Shown here in pieces: positions 37,169 to 46,472 of a DNA stretch of 61,262 bases (position 1 is its first letter; every line of letters begins with the position of its first letter). Under the pieces are notes generated by a model. That model saw nothing but the letters and a program-made list of their open reading frames with translations, was not told the DNA's origin and made no database searches. The position numbers and the translations under genes were made by a program. This DNA is from Actinomycetes bacterium (lineage in GTDB: Bacteria; Actinomycetota; Acidimicrobiia; Acidimicrobiales; RAAP-2). The stretch spans positions 1 through 61,262 of the forward strand of contig JAJYGN010000069.1 of assembly GCA_021790675.1 (NCBI GenBank), read 5' to 3'.

Positions 37169-37776
37169 TACTGTTCCCTCGCCGCGCGCGCCTCGCGCGC
37201 GCTGGCTCGCTCGGCGGCAATCTCGCCGGCGTCGGCGCGCAGGCCGCCCGCGCGGCGCACGCGAATCAGCGTGCCGTGAGGAGGTATGTCGTGCTCGAGG
37301 CGTCCCGCGCGCAGGTCCTCGATCAACCCGTCGAAGGCCTCGGGGGTCGTCGTGCGCACGTAGCGGTGATTCACCTGGACGACGGGCGCGATGTTGCAGT
37401 CGGCCAGGCACTCGGTCTCTTCGAGAGTGAACAGTCCGTCGTCGCTGGTACCACCGACGGCACAGCCCAGCACCGCGCTGGCGTGCTCGAGCAACTCCTC
37501 GCCCCCGCGCAGCAGACAGGCGATGTTCGTACAGACCCCCACCACGTAGCGCCCGACCGGCTCCAGATGGAACATGTCGTAGAAGGACGCGGTGCCGCGC
37601 ACCTCGGCCGGAGTGGTGCCGGTCAGCTCGGCCACCTCGGCCATGGCCTCATCGGTCAGATATCCGTCCTGCTCCTGGGCGAGGTGCAACAGGGGAAGCA
37701 TGGCCGAGCGCCGCGACGGGTAGAGCGCGACGACCTCCTCGGCGCGCTGGCGCAGCTCGGTACGCAGATGACTCAT
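37168..37776 (-). CDS. nuoE: NADH-quinone oxidoreductase subunit E (2Fe-2S)
   Basis: 202 residues. Thioredoxin-like 2Fe-2S domain: the first pair of ligands is in VCTNIACLLRGG and the second in TECLADCNIAPVVQVN, which hold cluster N1a. A C-terminal tail of about 40 residues is rich in Arg, Ala and Glu and not conserved in the family. The ATG overlaps the nuoD stop by four bases. Confidence 0.95.
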   Translation of the reverse strand: MSHLRTELRQRAEEVVALYPSRRSAMLPLLHLAQEQDGYLTDEAMAEVAELTGTTPAEVRGTASFYDMFHLEPVGRYVVGVCTNIACLLRGGEELLEHASAVLGCAVGGTSDDGLFTLEETECLADCNIAPVVQVNHRYVRTTTPEAFDGLIEDLRAGRLEHDIPPHGTLIRVRRAGGLRADAGEIAAERASAREARAAREQ

Positions 37777-39125
37777 CGATCGACTTCTCCCAGGACCGGA
37801 TCAACCGTCGAGATGACGGTGATGGCGTCTGACACCGTGCCGCCGCGCATCAGAAGTGGCACGGCCTGCAGGTTGACGAAACTCGGCGCGCGCACGTGCA
37901 TGCGCCAGGGCTTGGCCGTGCCGTCGGCGACGAGGTAGCAGCCCAGCTCGCCGCGGGGCGACTCCACGGCGGAGTAGACCTCGCCGGCGGGCACGTGGAA
38001 GCCCTCGGTGAAGAGCTTGAAGTGGTGGATCAGCGCCTCCATGGACTCGCCGATGCGCGCGCGCGGTGGGGGCGTGACCTTGGGGTCCTGACTGCGGTAG
38101 TCCCCGGAGGGCATCTTCTCCACGCACTGGCGAACGATGCGCGCCGACTCGCGGATCTCGTTGAGGCGGATCGCGTAGCGGTCGAAGTTGTCGCCGTAGG
38201 TGCCGACGATCACGTCGAAGTCCACTTGGTCGTAGGCCAGATAGGGCATCGTGCGTCGCAGGTCCCAGGCCACCCCGGTCGAGCGCAGCAGCGGTCCGGT
38301 CACGCCCAACGCCAGGGCCTCCTCAGCCATGAGCGGCGCGACGCCGATCATGCGGTTGCGAAAGATCGGTTGGCCCGTCAGGAGCTGGTCGTACTCGTAC
38401 GTGCGCTCTTCGATGGTGTCACAGATCACCAGAACGTCGTCCTGCCAGCCGTCAGGCAGATCGGCGGCGACGCCGCCGGGGCGCACGTAGTTGAGATTCA
38501 TGCGCAGGCCCGTGGTCTTCTCAAAGAAGGCGAGGATCAATTCGCGTTCGCGCAGGCCGTAGATCATCATCGACGACGAGCCGAGGTCCATGCCGTTGGT
38601 CGCCATCCACACCAGGTGCGAGGACATGCGATTGAGCTCGCTCATCATCATGCGAATCCATACGGCGCGCTCGGGGACCTCGATGTCAAGGAGCTTCTCG
38701 ACGGCCATCGAGTAGGAGAGCTCGTTGATGACCGGGCTCAGGTAGTCCATGCGCGTGACGTTGGTCGCACCCTGGATGTAGCTGAGCTCTTCGCCCGTCT
38801 TCTCCATTCCGGTGTGCAGGTAGCCGATCACCGGCTTGGTGCGCAGGACGAACTCACCGTCGAGCTCGAGCATCAATCGCAGCACGCCATGGGTCGACGG
38901 GTGCGACGGACCCATGTTGATGATCATCGTCTCGTCGTCGCGCCGGTCGACGTCGATCGAGCGCGCGTCGAGCACGCGCCCGTCCACGCGCAGTACCGCG
39001 CCGACTTCGCGGCCGAGCTCGCCCGTGGGGGTCAGTTCGCGGCGCTGGAGCTCCTGGGCGCCCTCAGAGGTCTCGGCGGTCAGCAGGTCGGCGCGATCGA
39101 CGGCGCGTACCGTGGGCTCGGTCAT
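37773..39125 (-). CDS. nuoD: NADH-quinone oxidoreductase subunit D
   Basis: 450 residues. Quinone-site subunit related to hydrogenase large subunits: INMGPSHPSTHGVLRLMLELDGE at the N-terminus, then HTGMEKTGEELSYIQ and RMDYLSP. The ATG 39125 overlaps the nuoC stop (ATGA). An N-terminal extension of about 65 residues precedes the conserved domain. It is separate from nuoC, not a NuoCD fusion. Confidence 0.96.
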   Translation of the reverse strand: MTEPTVRAVDRADLLTAETSEGAQELQRRELTPTGELGREVGAVLRVDGRVLDARSIDVDRRDDETMIINMGPSHPSTHGVLRLMLELDGEFVLRTKPVIGYLHTGMEKTGEELSYIQGATNVTRMDYLSPVINELSYSMAVEKLLDIEVPERAVWIRMMMSELNRMSSHLVWMATNGMDLGSSSMMIYGLRERELILAFFEKTTGLRMNLNYVRPGGVAADLPDGWQDDVLVICDTIEERTYEYDQLLTGQPIFRNRMIGVAPLMAEEALALGVTGPLLRSTGVAWDLRRTMPYLAYDQVDFDVIVGTYGDNFDRYAIRLNEIRESARIVRQCVEKMPSGDYRSQDPKVTPPPRARIGESMEALIHHFKLFTEGFHVPAGEVYSAVESPRGELGCYLVADGTAKPWRMHVRAPSFVNLQAVPLLMRGGTVSDAITVISTVDPVLGEVDR

Positions 39126-39613
39126 CGGGGACCCGGCGCTTCCTTGAACTGCACCGGCACGCGGCCCACGCTGTAGTCCTTGCGCAGCGGGTGACCCTCC
39201 CAGTCCTCGGGCATCAGGATGCGCGTGAGGTCGGGATGATCCGTGAAGATCACGCCGAACAGGTCGAAGGCCTCGCGCTCCATCGCCTCGACGCCGGGAT
39301 AGAGCGAGAAGAGCGAGGCGACCTGGGGCTCGTCGCCGGCCTGGACGCGAATCCGCACCCGCGAGCGCTTGGTCAAGCTGAGAAGGTTCACGACCACCTC
39401 GAAACGCGTGGCCGCCACGCCCTCGGGCAGGAGGCGGTCCTCGTGGCCCAGGTAATCCACGGCGCATACATCCGAACAGAGCTCGTAGCCGCCGTCCTTG
39501 AACGCGGACACCAGCTCGAAGTACTGCTCACGGGTGGGAAAACAGGCGACGTCGGCGCCGACGGCGTCGGCCACCACGACGCCCTCGGGGGCACCTACCG
39601 GCAGGTCGATCAC
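39122..39613 (-). CDS. nuoC: NADH-quinone oxidoreductase subunit C
   Basis: 163 residues, near the lower end of the family. The 30-kDa-subunit signature [36 protein letters not shown] is at the C-terminus. It is a peripheral-arm scaffold protein. The GTG overlaps the nuoB stop by four bases. Confidence 0.94.
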   Translation of the reverse strand: MIDLPVGAPEGVVVADAVGADVACFPTREQYFELVSAFKDGGYELCSDVCAVDYLGHEDRLLPEGVAATRFEVVVNLLSLTKRSRVRIRVQAGDEPQVASLFSLYPGVEAMEREAFDLFGVIFTDHPDLTRILMPEDWEGHPLRKDYSVGRVPVQFKEAPGPR

Positions 39614-40173
39614 TTGGGGGTCCCCAGTCTCACCGCGACGGGCATCTCGGGCGTCCAGGGGCTGTCGTCCTTGGCGAGGTGAACCGGGCGGCCCTCCTCG
39701 CGGCGCTTGAGGATCTCCTTCGTGCGGATCAACTCGTGCAGGGTGAAGATCGAGTGCATCAGCGTCTCAGGGCTCGGCGGACATCCCGGCGCGTAGACGT
39801 CCACGGGCACGATCTGGTCGACACCCTGAACGATCGCGTAGTTGTTGAAGAGTCCCCCGGTCGACGCGCACACGCCCATCGAGATCACCCACTTGGGCTC
39901 CATCATCTGGTCGTACACCTGACGTAGCACGGGGGCCATCTTCTGCGAGACGCGCCCGGCGACAATCATGAGATCGCTCTGGCGCGGAGAGGCGCGAAAG
40001 ACCTCCATGCCGTAGCGCGCCAGGTCGAAGTCGGCTGCGCCCGTGGCCATCATCTCGATCGCGCAGCACGCGAGGCCGAAGGACGCCGGCCACAGCGACG
40101 CGCGACGCGCCCAGCGCACGAGGTCTTCGACGCGGCCGGTGATGAAGTTGTGCTGCAGGTCCTCTAGCGCCAC
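39610..40173 (-). CDS. nuoB: NADH-quinone oxidoreductase subunit B (N2 cluster)
   Basis: 187 residues. The cluster N2 ligands are visible: the tandem cysteines in [11 protein letters not shown], a third in MGVCASTGG, and a fourth in [10 protein letters not shown]2 is the last cluster before quinone. It starts with GTG immediately after the nuoA stop (TAAGTG). A tail of about 30 residues follows the conserved core. Confidence 0.96.
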   Translation of the reverse strand: MALEDLQHNFITGRVEDLVRWARRASLWPASFGLACCAIEMMATGAADFDLARYGMEVFRASPRQSDLMIVAGRVSQKMAPVLRQVYDQMMEPKWVISMGVCASTGGLFNNYAIVQGVDQIVPVDVYAPGCPPSPETLMHSIFTLHELIRTKEILKRREEGRPVHLAKDDSPWTPEMPVAVRLGTPK

Positions 40174-40626
40174 TTAAGCCACCCGTTCCACGTCGGCACC
40201 GAGGCGCACGATGGTCGACGACGAGGTGCGAGCCGGCAGGCCCGGGGTCAGGTGCTTGACGGGTCCCCAGGTGAGGGCGCCCTCGGACACCAGGAACAGC
40301 AGGGCGGCGAAGACCGCCAGGGAGAAGGCCAGCACCTCGACGAGGGCGAACGCGCCGAGCTGGCGAAAGACGACCGCGAAGGGGTACAAGAACACGACCT
40401 CGATGTCGAAAATCACGAAGATCATGGCCACGAGATAGAAGCGGACGGGGAACCGCAGCGGGGGGTCTATCTCGGGGACGATGCCGCATTCGTAGGGTGC
40501 GAGCTTCGCTTCGGTCAGACGCTTGCGCGGCGCCAACATCGACGACGCAACCAGCGAACCCGAAGCGAAAAGCACACCGAGAATGAGCAGTCCCAATATC
40601 GGCAGGTACTGGTCCACGTTCATCAT
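40174..40626 (-). CDS. nuoA: NADH-quinone oxidoreductase subunit A
   Basis: 150 residues with three helices. YECGIVPEIDPPLRFPVRFYLVAMIFVIFDIEVVFLYPFAV is the family signature. The start is a tandem ATG-ATG at 40626 and 40623; I use the first. The frame continues upstream, but that part runs into the divergent promoter region. This is the first gene of the 14-gene nuo operon, which is complete and in the standard order A to N. Confidence 0.95.
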   Translation of the reverse strand: MMNVDQYLPILGLLILGVLFASGSLVASSMLAPRKRLTEAKLAPYECGIVPEIDPPLRFPVRFYLVAMIFVIFDIEVVFLYPFAVVFRQLGAFALVEVLAFSLAVFAALLFLVSEGALTWGPVKHLTPGLPARTSSSTIVRLGADVERVA

Positions 40627-40730
40627 TTCTACCAGACCCGACAGGGTCGCTTTTCTCCCTTCGACCCGGGTCCTTCGTCCTTGTGGTTCCCAGCGTCGAG
40701 GAGGTGCGCGCATCGTTCTAGTGTGGTCGG
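40627..40730. promoter_or_regulatory. Divergent region between nuoA and the flavoprotein gene
   Basis: 104 bases. GACCC/GGGTC half-sites form two nearby inverted repeats: GACCC-GACA-GGGTC at 40635-40648 and GACCCGGGTC at 40663-40672. These are candidates for a regulator of the nuo operon. I find no match to the known Rex operator (TTGTGAA-N4-TTCACAA) here. Confidence 0.35.
40719..40724 (+). promoter_or_regulatory. -10 element of a probable leaderless start
   Basis: TAGTGT (TANNNT) lies six bases before the GTG at 40731. No ribosome-binding site is present, so transcription probably starts at the start codon. Confidence 0.45.
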
Positions 40731-42053
40731 GTGCTACGCGTCGCTGAGATCCCCCGTCGTGATTTCGACGTCGTCATCGTGGGTGGCGGACCTAGCGGCT
40801 CGGCCTGCGCCTACTGGCTGGCCGATGCGGGCTGGTCAGTGTGTCTCATCGAGAAGAAGACGTTCCCGCGTGAGAAGACCTGCGGCGACGGTCTTACCCC
40901 GCGCAGCGTGCACCAGCTCAACGAGATGGGCCTGGGCGACGAACTCGCCGGGCGCGGGCATCGCTACGAGGGCCTGCGCGCCTTCGGCTTCGGTGCAAGT
41001 CTCGAGTTGGCCTGGCCCGAGCACCCCGTTTTTCCCCACTACGGCTACACGATCACGCGATTCGACCTCGACGGGCTCGTCGCCGCGCACGCCGAGTCCG
41101 CGGGCGCCGTCGTGGTGGTCGGCGCCGAAGCGACCGAACTGCTCGAGATGGGCACCGCCGCGCCCTCACGCCTGCCCGGCGCGCGCGGCGCGGCGGTGCG
41201 CGACGCCAAGAGCGGCGACGTCGCCGAGGTGCGCGCCACCTACGTCGTCGTCGCCGACGGGCAGAACTCGCGCCTGGGGCGGGCCCTGGGCGTGGAACGC
41301 GTGCGCGACTGGCCGATGGGCATGGCGCTGCGCGGTTACTACGCGAGCGATCGCCATGACGAGCCCTGGATCGAGTCGCACCTCGACATCCGCAGCCCCG
41401 AGGGCGAGGTCGTGCCGGGATACGGCTGGATCTTCCCCCTGGGCGACGGGCGGGTCAACGTGGGTGTCGGACTGCTCTCCACTGGCGGCAAGTGGAAGGG
41501 CGTGAACACGACGAAGCTCCAGGAGTACTTCGTCGCCCAGACCGCAGAGGCCTGGGGGCTCACTGAAGCGACGCGGCTCTCCGAGCCCACCGGCGGGCGC
41601 CTGCCGATGGGTCTCGCTCGTGGCCCGCGCGTGGGGGCGAACACACTGGTGATCGGCGACGCCGCCGGCACGATCAACCCCTTCAACGGTGAAGGCATCG
41701 CCTACGGCTACGAGACGGGCCGCCTGGCGGCCGGCGTGCTGGGCGAGGCGCTCGCCCACGAGGACTACTCGCTGCTCGCGCTCTACGACGAGCGCCTCGA
41801 GGGCGCCTACGGCGAGTACTACAAGGTCGCGCGCGCCTTCGTGCGCCTCATCTCGGAGCCGGCGATCCTGGCCGCCTGCGTGGGGGTCGGCATGCGCATC
41901 GAGCCGCTGATGCGCGAACTGCTCGCGGTGATGGCCAATCTCATGCGCAACGACCGCTCCGGCCCGGCCGAGATGGGATATCGCGCGCTGGCGCGCTTGG
42001 TCGACGTGGTGCCCGAGAGCGTGATGAACCGTCTGCTCGCCAGCGCCGACTAG
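40731..42053 (+). CDS. Geranylgeranyl-reductase-family FAD oxidoreductase
   Basis: 440 residues. FAD-binding motif VVIVGGGPSGSACAYWLAD near the N-terminus, the family segment EKKTFPREKTCGDGLTPR, and a second FAD contact NTLVIGDAAGTINPFNGEGIAYG. These fit the geranylgeranyl reductase group, which saturates isoprenoid chains. In mycobacteria the relative MenJ reduces menaquinone, an attractive role beside the complex I operon, but that is inference from position and family. The alternative is lipid or chlorophyll-type side-chain reduction. The GTG start is preceded by a -10 at the leaderless distance. It is divergent from nuoA. Confidence 0.82.
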   Translation: MLRVAEIPRRDFDVVIVGGGPSGSACAYWLADAGWSVCLIEKKTFPREKTCGDGLTPRSVHQLNEMGLGDELAGRGHRYEGLRAFGFGASLELAWPEHPVFPHYGYTITRFDLDGLVAAHAESAGAVVVVGAEATELLEMGTAAPSRLPGARGAAVRDAKSGDVAEVRATYVVVADGQNSRLGRALGVERVRDWPMGMALRGYYASDRHDEPWIESHLDIRSPEGEVVPGYGWIFPLGDGRVNVGVGLLSTGGKWKGVNTTKLQEYFVAQTAEAWGLTEATRLSEPTGGRLPMGLARGPRVGANTLVIGDAAGTINPFNGEGIAYGYETGRLAAGVLGEALAHEDYSLLALYDERLEGAYGEYYKVARAFVRLISEPAILAACVGVGMRIEPLMRELLAVMANLMRNDRSGPAEMGYRALARLVDVVPESVMNRLLASAD

Positions 42054-42116
42054 CCCCGTCGCGCGCTTCGACCGATAGCCTGCACTGGTGAGTCGACTCC
42101 CCCGGAAACGTTAGAG

Positions 42117-42965
42117 ATGCTGCCCACCTTCGTGATCTTCCTGCGAGAGGGCATCGAGGCGTCCATGATCATCGCGATCCTGCTCTCGTACCTGGCCAAG
42201 ATCGACCAGCGCCAGCGATTCCGCGACGTCTACTGGGGGGTCGTGGCCGCCCTCGGGCTGACCGCCATCGGCGGCGTGCTGGCCTACCTCTTGATCGAGC
42301 AATACAACGGGTCCAGCATCCAGACGTACTTCGAGACCACGACCTACGTGCTGGCGACCGCGATCTTGACCGGCATGACCCTGTGGATGCACGCGCACGC
42401 TCCCACCATGGCCGGCGAGCTGCGCAGTCGCAGCGACGTCGCACTGTCGCGCTCGGAGCGATTCGGCCTGGGCCTGCTGGCCTTTCAGGCAGTGGGGCGC
42501 GAAGGTCTCGAGACGATGGTCTTCACCCTGGCGATCATCTTCGCCTCCACCCGTCAGGCGGGAACCCCGGTGCACGGCAGCGGCCTGCTCGTCGGTGCAC
42601 TGGCGGGGCTGGCCGTGGCGCTCGCGCTCGCGGTGGCGATCTATCGCCTCGGCACCCGGCTCAACTTCAAGATCTTCTTTCGCGTGCTCGGCGTCCTCTT
42701 GATGTTCTTCGCCGCGGGTCTGCTTGTCGACGCGATCCAGAACCTTCAAGAGCTCGGCTGGCTGCCCTTTGGCACCAACGTGCTCTGGAACACGAGCGGT
42801 GCGTTGGCCGAGTCCTCGAACCTGGGCGACCTCGCGCACTCCTTCCTCGGCTACGCCGACCACCCCACCATCCTCCAAGGAGTCGTCTGGGTGATCTACG
42901 TGGTGGCGAGCATCGTGGCCTTCAGCCTGCTCGGGCGCCCGCGCCGGCCCAAGGTGAGTGCATGA
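42117..42965 (+). CDS. efeU: FTR1/EfeU-family iron permease
   Basis: 282 residues, seven hydrophobic helices. The two iron-binding REGLE-type motifs of this family are REGIE at residues 10-14 and REGLET in the middle ([21 protein letters not shown]). It is an inner-membrane transporter of oxidised iron. The usual partner genes efeO and efeB are absent nearby, so it may be a lone transporter. Iron import fits the haem and iron-sulfur genes around it. The next gene overlaps by four bases. Confidence 0.88.
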   Translation: MLPTFVIFLREGIEASMIIAILLSYLAKIDQRQRFRDVYWGVVAALGLTAIGGVLAYLLIEQYNGSSIQTYFETTTYVLATAILTGMTLWMHAHAPTMAGELRSRSDVALSRSERFGLGLLAFQAVGREGLETMVFTLAIIFASTRQAGTPVHGSGLLVGALAGLAVALALAVAIYRLGTRLNFKIFFRVLGVLLMFFAAGLLVDAIQNLQELGWLPFGTNVLWNTSGALAESSNLGDLAHSFLGYADHPTILQGVVWVIYVVASIVAFSLLGRPRRPKVSA

Positions 42966-43564
42966 CGCTCGAGACGCCGGTGCTCGACGGGCGCCTGGTT
43001 CGCCTCGAACCCCTCTCGGCCGCTCACGCGGACGAGATCGCCGCGGCTGCGAGCGAGGATCGCGCCACTTACGACTACACGGTGGTCCCCGACGGACTGG
43101 CCGGAGCGGCCGCCTACGTGGCCGACCTGCTCGGTGCACGCGAGCGCGGCGAGACCGTCCCCTTCGTCCAACGCGACGCGAGAAGCGGGCGCCTGGTGGG
43201 CGCGACGCGCTTTCTCACCTTGCGCTTCGACGGCGAGTCGCCCTACGCCGTTGAGATCGGCGGGACCTGGCTGGCCGCCTCGGCCCAGCGCAGCGGCCTT
43301 AACACCGAGGCGAAGCTCCTGTTGCTCGATCACGCCTTCACCGCCTGGCGCGTGGCGCGCGTGGACTTTAAAACCGACGCGCGCAACGAGCGCAGCCGCA
43401 CCGCGATCGCACGCCTAGGAGCCACGTTCGAAGGCGTGCTGCGCCACTGGCAACCCTCCTTGGTCGCCGGCGAGGAGGGGCGCTATCGCGATAGTGCGAT
43501 CTATTCCTTCATCGACACGGAATGGCCCGAACGGCGCCGCCATCTGGCGGGCCTACTGCGCTGA
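42962..43564 (+). CDS. GNAT-family N-acetyltransferase, RimJ/RimL-like
   Basis: 200 residues from an ATG overlapping the efeU stop (ATGA). The fold is RimJ-like: an N-terminal [19 protein letters not shown], then [28 protein letters not shown] covering the acetyl-CoA loop (Gln-Arg-Ser-Gly). The motif [26 protein letters not shown] is typical of RimJ/RimL-type or small-molecule acetyltransferases. Substrate unknown. A longer frame upstream lies inside efeU and is not coding. Confidence 0.8.
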   Translation: MTLETPVLDGRLVRLEPLSAAHADEIAAAASEDRATYDYTVVPDGLAGAAAYVADLLGARERGETVPFVQRDARSGRLVGATRFLTLRFDGESPYAVEIGGTWLAASAQRSGLNTEAKLLLLDHAFTAWRVARVDFKTDARNERSRTAIARLGATFEGVLRHWQPSLVAGEEGRYRDSAIYSFIDTEWPERRRHLAGLLR

Positions 43565-43587
43565 CAGGCAATGAAGGCTCACACCGG

Positions 43588-44061
43588 TCAACGCAGTTCA
43601 AGGATCGTCTCGTCGATCTCGCGTGAGCGCCCCGGCGCGTAGGAGAACTCGGTGCCGATCGGAGTGAATCCCGACTTTTCCAGGACCCGGCGCGACGCGA
43701 CGTTGTCGCTCGCCACCCGGGCGCGGATCGGCCGCGTGTGGTCCTCTTCGAGCAGCAGTGCGAGCGAGTGCGTCGCGATCCCCTGCCCCCAGTAGCGGCG
43801 GTCGATCCAGTAAGTCACCTCGCGGTGACCCTCGGACGCGAAGCTCGCGACAGTGCCCACGAAGGCCCCGTCGCTCGTGACCGCACGCAGCAGGTTGTCC
43901 GGCGAGCGTCGCACCGCGTCCATGTGAGCGTCGAAGGCCGTCCGGTCGTCGGGATCAGCCGCGCTAAAGGCCGCCAGAGTGACCGCCACGGGGTCGCGCA
44001 TCATTGAAAAGACCGCGTCAAGGTCGTCGTCGCCCAGCGCGCGCAGCGCGATCACGGACAC
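43588..44061 (-). CDS. GNAT-family N-acetyltransferase
   Basis: 157 residues from a GTG with a GAGGAG five bases upstream. Motif A is YWIDRRYWGQGIATHSLALLL. ASDNVASRRVLEKSGFTPIG is the standard C-terminal motif. It is similar in layout to RimJ/RimL-type enzymes; the substrate is unknown. It is the last gene of the leftward run that holds the haem cluster and is convergent with the previous acetyltransferase; 54 bases separate it from the gene upstream. Confidence 0.8.
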   Translation of the reverse strand: MSVIALRALGDDDLDAVFSMMRDPVAVTLAAFSAADPDDRTAFDAHMDAVRRSPDNLLRAVTSDGAFVGTVASFASEGHREVTYWIDRRYWGQGIATHSLALLLEEDHTRPIRARVASDNVASRRVLEKSGFTPIGTEFSYAPGRSREIDETILELR

Positions 44062-44115
44062 GGCTTCTCCTCGGACATCGGGATCTCTCTCACGTCGACC
44101 GGAGATCCGAACGCG

Positions 44116-45198
44116 CTACGCCGAGATGGCGCCGCTCGGGCCGATGCGCGCCTTGAGAGTCGAGAGCAGTCCCGCGACGAATGACGCGCTCTGGGGCCAC
44201 TCGGCCACCAGCACACCGAGGGTCACCTCATAGTGCCCCTCGGCCGTGACGACCATCACCAGGTGCAGGGGGGCGCCAGCCCCGGGAACCGTGAGATCGG
44301 CCACTCCTCCACGGGACCAGCCGCGCGCGTAGGTCGGCGGATTCCAGTTGACGCCGCCGGTCAGGCTGGCCGAGGAACCCGTCGCGCCCGAGTACACCAG
44401 GTCGGCGTTAGAGCGCGCGAAGCAGGCCCCGAAGCCCGCGCGGCTCATCTCGGCGACGTCCTTTTCGACCATCGTGGTCGTCGCGTAGTACTGCGAGGTC
44501 GAGGCGAGCTGGATGCCCCCGAAGCTGCTCGAGGAGAAGATCGGCGAGGAGACCTGATAGTCGGGCATCTGCCCGGCAGCGCCGTAGACGCGGTCCTTCG
44601 CGTTCGAAACCCCGAGGCACGACTGGAACGCGGCGATCGCCCGGGTCCACGACGAGCTGACCGGCGCCGCGGTCGTCGGCGTCGAGGTGATCACCTGGTT
44701 CGCCGGTGGAAAGATGAAGCCCAACACCGACGTAGGTGTCACCGCGTAGCCCGGGGGCAGGTCGCGCAGGGTCAAATTGACCGCGCGAGCGTCGGCGAGC
44801 TCGCTCGAGGGTCCCGAGAACCACGCGGCGATGCCCCCCGCGAAAGAGGCCAGCAGCAGCACCGCCGCCGCGACCAGCGCGCCAGCGCGGCGACGACGAC
44901 GCGCGACCTCGCCACCGTGATCGAGCACGATCGCGCGCAGGTCCTCGTAGTCCGCGAGCGAGGTGCTGCGCCAGGCGTAGCGCACGTCGCCGATGGTGGC
45001 AAAGAGGGCCAGTGAGCGCCCGGTGCGCACGAGCTGGGGGTGGGTGATTTCGCTCCAGGGTGTCTGCCAGGCCACGGGGTAGACGCCGGCGAGCTGGGTG
45101 AGTCCCTCGTCGTCGAAGAGCAGCGTGACCGGCGAGGTGGGCCCGTGGGGCACGAAGCTCGGGTGCACGCTCCAGCCGGAGGAGGACAGCGCCGTCAC
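44116..45198 (-). CDS. Membrane-anchored protein of unknown function downstream of hemL
   Basis: 360 residues. I do not recognise a family. Residues 1-100 are soluble and charged and look like a compact cytoplasmic domain. A run of arginines at 99-105 precedes one transmembrane helix at about 105-127. The remainder is Ser/Thr-rich, with VITSTPTTAAPVSSS, and probably exported; it contains two cysteines (FQSCLGV, FGACFAR) that could form a disulfide. Its GTG overlaps the hemL stop by four bases (GTGA), so it is translated with the haem operon. No motif explains that link. Confidence 0.72.
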   Translation of the reverse strand: MTALSSSGWSVHPSFVPHGPTSPVTLLFDDEGLTQLAGVYPVAWQTPWSEITHPQLVRTGRSLALFATIGDVRYAWRSTSLADYEDLRAIVLDHGGEVARRRRRAGALVAAAVLLLASFAGGIAAWFSGPSSELADARAVNLTLRDLPPGYAVTPTSVLGFIFPPANQVITSTPTTAAPVSSSWTRAIAAFQSCLGVSNAKDRVYGAAGQMPDYQVSSPIFSSSSFGGIQLASTSQYYATTTMVEKDVAEMSRAGFGACFARSNADLVYSGATGSSASLTGGVNWNPPTYARGWSRGGVADLTVPGAGAPLHLVMVVTAEGHYEVTLGVLVAEWPQSASFVAGLLSTLKARIGPSGAISA

Positions 45199-46472
45199 GC
45201 GAGGGTGGCCGCGACCTCGGCGGCGGCCCCGGCCGCGGCCTCGAGTGCGAGGTCGAGTTCGGGCTCGCCGTGGGCGAGTCCGACGAAGAGGATCTCGTAG
45301 GCCCCCGGAGCCAGCGCCACGCCGCGTCGCAGCATCGCGTGAAAGAACGGGGCGTAGAGGCCGTTCTCGGCGAGCGCGCGCGCCTCGGCGAAGTTAGTCG
45401 GCGCGGCGAACTCCTCGCGCGAGAGGAAGAGTCCGGCGAGGGGGCCGACGCGCGGCACGCGCGCGACGAGCCCGCTGGCACCAATCGCCTGCTCGAGGTG
45501 CGCGGCGAAGTGCTCGACGCGCGTCGCCAGACCCGCGTAGTCGTCCGCACCCACGAGCTCGAGCACCCGGGCCCCGGCCGCCATGGCCAGCGGGTTACCT
45601 GAGAGGGTGCCGGCCTGGTACACGGGTCCGTTCGGCGCGAGATATCCGAGCAGCTCTGCCGAGCCACCGAAGGCCCCCACCGGCAGTCCCCCGCCGATCA
45701 CCTTGCCGAAGCACCACAGGTCGGGCGCGACTCCGTAATAAGCCTGCGCGCCACCGACGCCCAGTCGAAAACCCGTGATGACCTCGTCGTAGATGAGAAG
45801 TGCGCCCACCCGGTCACACTCGGCGCGCAGCCCCGCGAGGAAGCCCGCCGCGGGTGCGACCAGATTCATGTTGGCCGCGACCGGCTCGACGATCACCGCG
45901 GCGACCGACTCGTCCAAGCGGGGCACCGCGTTGTAGGGGGCGACCACCGTGTCGGCGACCGCGCCGGCGGTCACTCCGGCCGATCCCGGCAGACCCAGCT
46001 GGGCCACGCCGCTGCCGCCGGCGACCAGCAGGCCGTCGGAGTGACCGTGATAGCAGCCGTCAAACTTGACCACGCGGTTGCGACCCGTCGCGCCGCGCGC
46101 GAGACGAACTGCGCTCATCGCCGCTTCGGTGCCCGAGGAGACGAAGCGCACCTGCTCGAGACCGCGAACGCGCGCCACGAGCATCTCGGCGAGGCGAACC
46201 TCGCCAGGGGTTGGCGCGCCGAAGGTCGTTCCGGCATGAGCGGCCTCGCGAATCGCCTCGACCACGCTCGGGTGGGCGTGTCCTAGCAGCGAGGCGCCGT
46301 AGGACTGGACGAAGTCGAGGTACCTCGTGCCCTCGACGTCGGTGACGTAGGCGCCCGAGCCGCTCACCACCGTGTAGGGCACGCCGCCCACCGAGGAGAA
46401 GGAGCGCACCGGCGAGTCGACCCCGCCGGGGATCACCGCACGAGCCCGCTCGAACCACTCCAGGTTGGTCAA
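45195..46472 (-). CDS. hemL: Glutamate-1-semialdehyde 2,1-aminomutase
   Basis: 425 residues from a TTG overlapping the hemB stop (TTGA). The PLP lysine is in WCFGKVIGGGLPVGAFGG. Other family features: FVSSGTEAAMSAVRLARG, LLIYDEVITGFR (the PLP-binding aspartate) and AGTLSGNPLAMAAG. It makes 5-aminolevulinate from glutamate-1-semialdehyde, so the C5 pathway is used, matching hemA upstream. Confidence 0.96.
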   Translation of the reverse strand: MTNLEWFERARAVIPGGVDSPVRSFSSVGGVPYTVVSGSGAYVTDVEGTRYLDFVQSYGASLLGHAHPSVVEAIREAAHAGTTFGAPTPGEVRLAEMLVARVRGLEQVRFVSSGTEAAMSAVRLARGATGRNRVVKFDGCYHGHSDGLLVAGGSGVAQLGLPGSAGVTAGAVADTVVAPYNAVPRLDESVAAVIVEPVAANMNLVAPAAGFLAGLRAECDRVGALLIYDEVITGFRLGVGGAQAYYGVAPDLWCFGKVIGGGLPVGAFGGSAELLGYLAPNGPVYQAGTLSGNPLAMAAGARVLELVGADDYAGLATRVEHFAAHLEQAIGASGLVARVPRVGPLAGLFLSREEFAAPTNFAEARALAENGLYAPFFHAMLRRGVALAPGAYEILFVGLAHGEPELDLALEAAAGAAAEVAATLA

